NCBI GenBank assembly: GCA_016280485.1
Contig: JAEEGU010000090.1
Location: 1 to 14,054 of the forward strand
Source: Bacillota bacterium
GTDB lineage: Bacteria > Bacillota > Clostridia > Peptostreptococcales > Anaerovoracaceae
DNA: 14,054 bases
Direction of reading: 5' to 3'
Made by a program: the position numbers and the translations under genes. The notes under the pieces are model-generated. The model did no database searches. It had not been told where the DNA came from and saw nothing but the letters and a program-made list of their open reading frames with translations. Every line of letters begins with the position of its first letter. Within the stretch, counting starts at the first letter, position 1. Below are positions 13,414-14,054 of the stretch, piece after piece.

Positions 13414-14054
13414 ATGAAAAAACTTTTAACCGGTAATGAAGCTTTAGCACGTGGAGCTTGGGAGGCAGGTGTGCACTTCGCATCCGCTTATCCCGGAACA
13501 CCGTCCACAGAAATTCTGGAAAACATGACCACTTACAAGGAAGTAATTTCCGAGTGGGCACCTAACGAAAAGGTTGCACTTGAAGCAGCTGTAGGCGCAG
13601 CTATCGCAGGCGGCAGATCTATGGCGTCAATGAAGCACGTTGGTCTCAATGTAGCAGCAGACCCGCTCTTCACATTCGTATATCAGGGCGTAAACGGCGG
13701 CTGCGTAGTAATTACAGCAGACGAGCCGGGACAGCACTCATCCCAGAACGAACAGGACAACAGAAACTATGCAATCGCTGCAAAAATGCCAATGATGGAG
13801 CCTTCCACTTCCCAGGAAGCAAAGGACTTCATGATGGAAGCTTTCGAAGTATCCGAGAAGTTCGATATCCCTGTACTCATGAGAATGACTACAAGAGGAT
13901 GCCACTCCAAGGGTATCGTTGAATGCGGCGACCGTAAAGAAGTTCCTATCAAGGAATACCACAAGGACGTTACAAAGTATGTAACTGTACCTGCAAACGC
14001 AAAGAAAATGAGAATAAAGCTTGAAGACAAGCTCGCAGGCCTCCTCGAGTACTC
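13414..14054 (+). CDS. iorA: Indolepyruvate:ferredoxin oxidoreductase, alpha subunit (3' end outside window)
   Basis: This subunit carries the thiamine diphosphate domains of an enzyme that oxidatively decarboxylates aryl-pyruvates (indolepyruvate, phenylpyruvate and similar) to aryl-acetyl-CoA while reducing ferredoxin, a step in anaerobic aromatic amino acid breakdown. The 213 codons present include GNEALARGAWEAG (7-19), YPGTPSTEILE (26-36), EWAPNEKVALEAAVGAA (47-63) and ADEPGQHSSQNEQDNR (102-117), which together are characteristic of IorA. The frame is open to the last base, so the gene is cut by the window edge; the full family length is close to 600 aa. AAGGAAAGGAAA upstream (AAAGGA at 13400-13405) serves the ATG at 13414. 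It is separated from the ABC unit by a terminator, so it belongs to another transcript; iorB would be expected downstream. Confidence 0.93.
   Translation, partial: MKKLLTGNEALARGAWEAGVHFASAYPGTPSTEILENMTTYKEVISEWAPNEKVALEAAVGAAIAGGRSMASMKHVGLNVAADPLFTFVYQGVNGGCVVITADEPGQHSSQNEQDNRNYAIAAKMPMMEPSTSQEAKDFMMEAFEVSEKFDIPVLMRMTTRGCHSKGIVECGDRKEVPIKEYHKDVTKYVTVPANAKKMRIKLEDKLAGLLEY

Overview
The window reads as chromosomal DNA of an anaerobic Gram-positive bacterium of the class Clostridia. The support is a WalRK-type two-component system, a DivIC/FtsB-type division protein, the Firmicutes-type 5S rRNA maturase RNase M5, a lipoteichoic-acid-synthase-type enzyme, strong AGGAGG-like ribosome binding sites, and a clostridial-style indolepyruvate:ferredoxin oxidoreductase gene. 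Family or genus cannot be decided from the sequence alone. No tRNA, rRNA, CRISPR array, insertion sequence or phage gene was seen.

Region 1 (2-9277, plus strand) is a tightly packed run. In order it encodes a membrane-anchored LysM/G5/M23 peptidase (open at the left edge of the window), a WalR-type response regulator, a WalK-type histidine kinase, a DivIC/FtsB-like septum protein, RNase M5 (rnmV), the 16S rRNA dimethyltransferase RsmA, an LTA-synthase-family sulfatase-fold enzyme and a GNAT acetyltransferase. Gaps inside the first seven genes are 28, 3 and 12 bp, followed by overlaps of 1, 38 and 22 bp. No terminator is visible until 9236-9277, so these genes probably share a transcript that begins upstream of the window. 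The theme is cell wall turnover, division and envelope polymer synthesis, with two rRNA-maturation genes in the middle. Between the LTA-synthase gene and the acetyltransferase gene lie a 25-bp tandem repeat (four copies, the first being the 3' end of the gene itself) and a double-hairpin repeat element that supplies the ribosome binding site of the acetyltransferase gene.

Region 2 (9282-13285) is a separate transcription unit with its own extended -10 promoter and a strong terminator at its end. It encodes a MacB/LolD-type ABC ATPase, a large secreted and membrane-anchored protein made of Ig-like (CARDB/NEW3-like) modules, and a MacB/FtsX-type permease. Together they look like an envelope ABC system in which the Ig-module protein replaces the usual MacA-type adaptor; the substrate is unknown.

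Region 3 (13286-14054) holds a candidate promoter, a leader with a small hairpin, and the first 213 codons of iorA (indolepyruvate:ferredoxin oxidoreductase alpha subunit), which runs off the right edge. This points to fermentation of aromatic amino acids.

The least explained items are the very long charged cytoplasmic arm of the M23 peptidase, a TGTAAA direct repeat just upstream of walR, the stop-codon-spanning 25-bp array, the repeat element that carries a ribosome binding site, the C-terminal TIG-like extension of the LTA-synthase-family enzyme, and the ABC/Ig-module triad.
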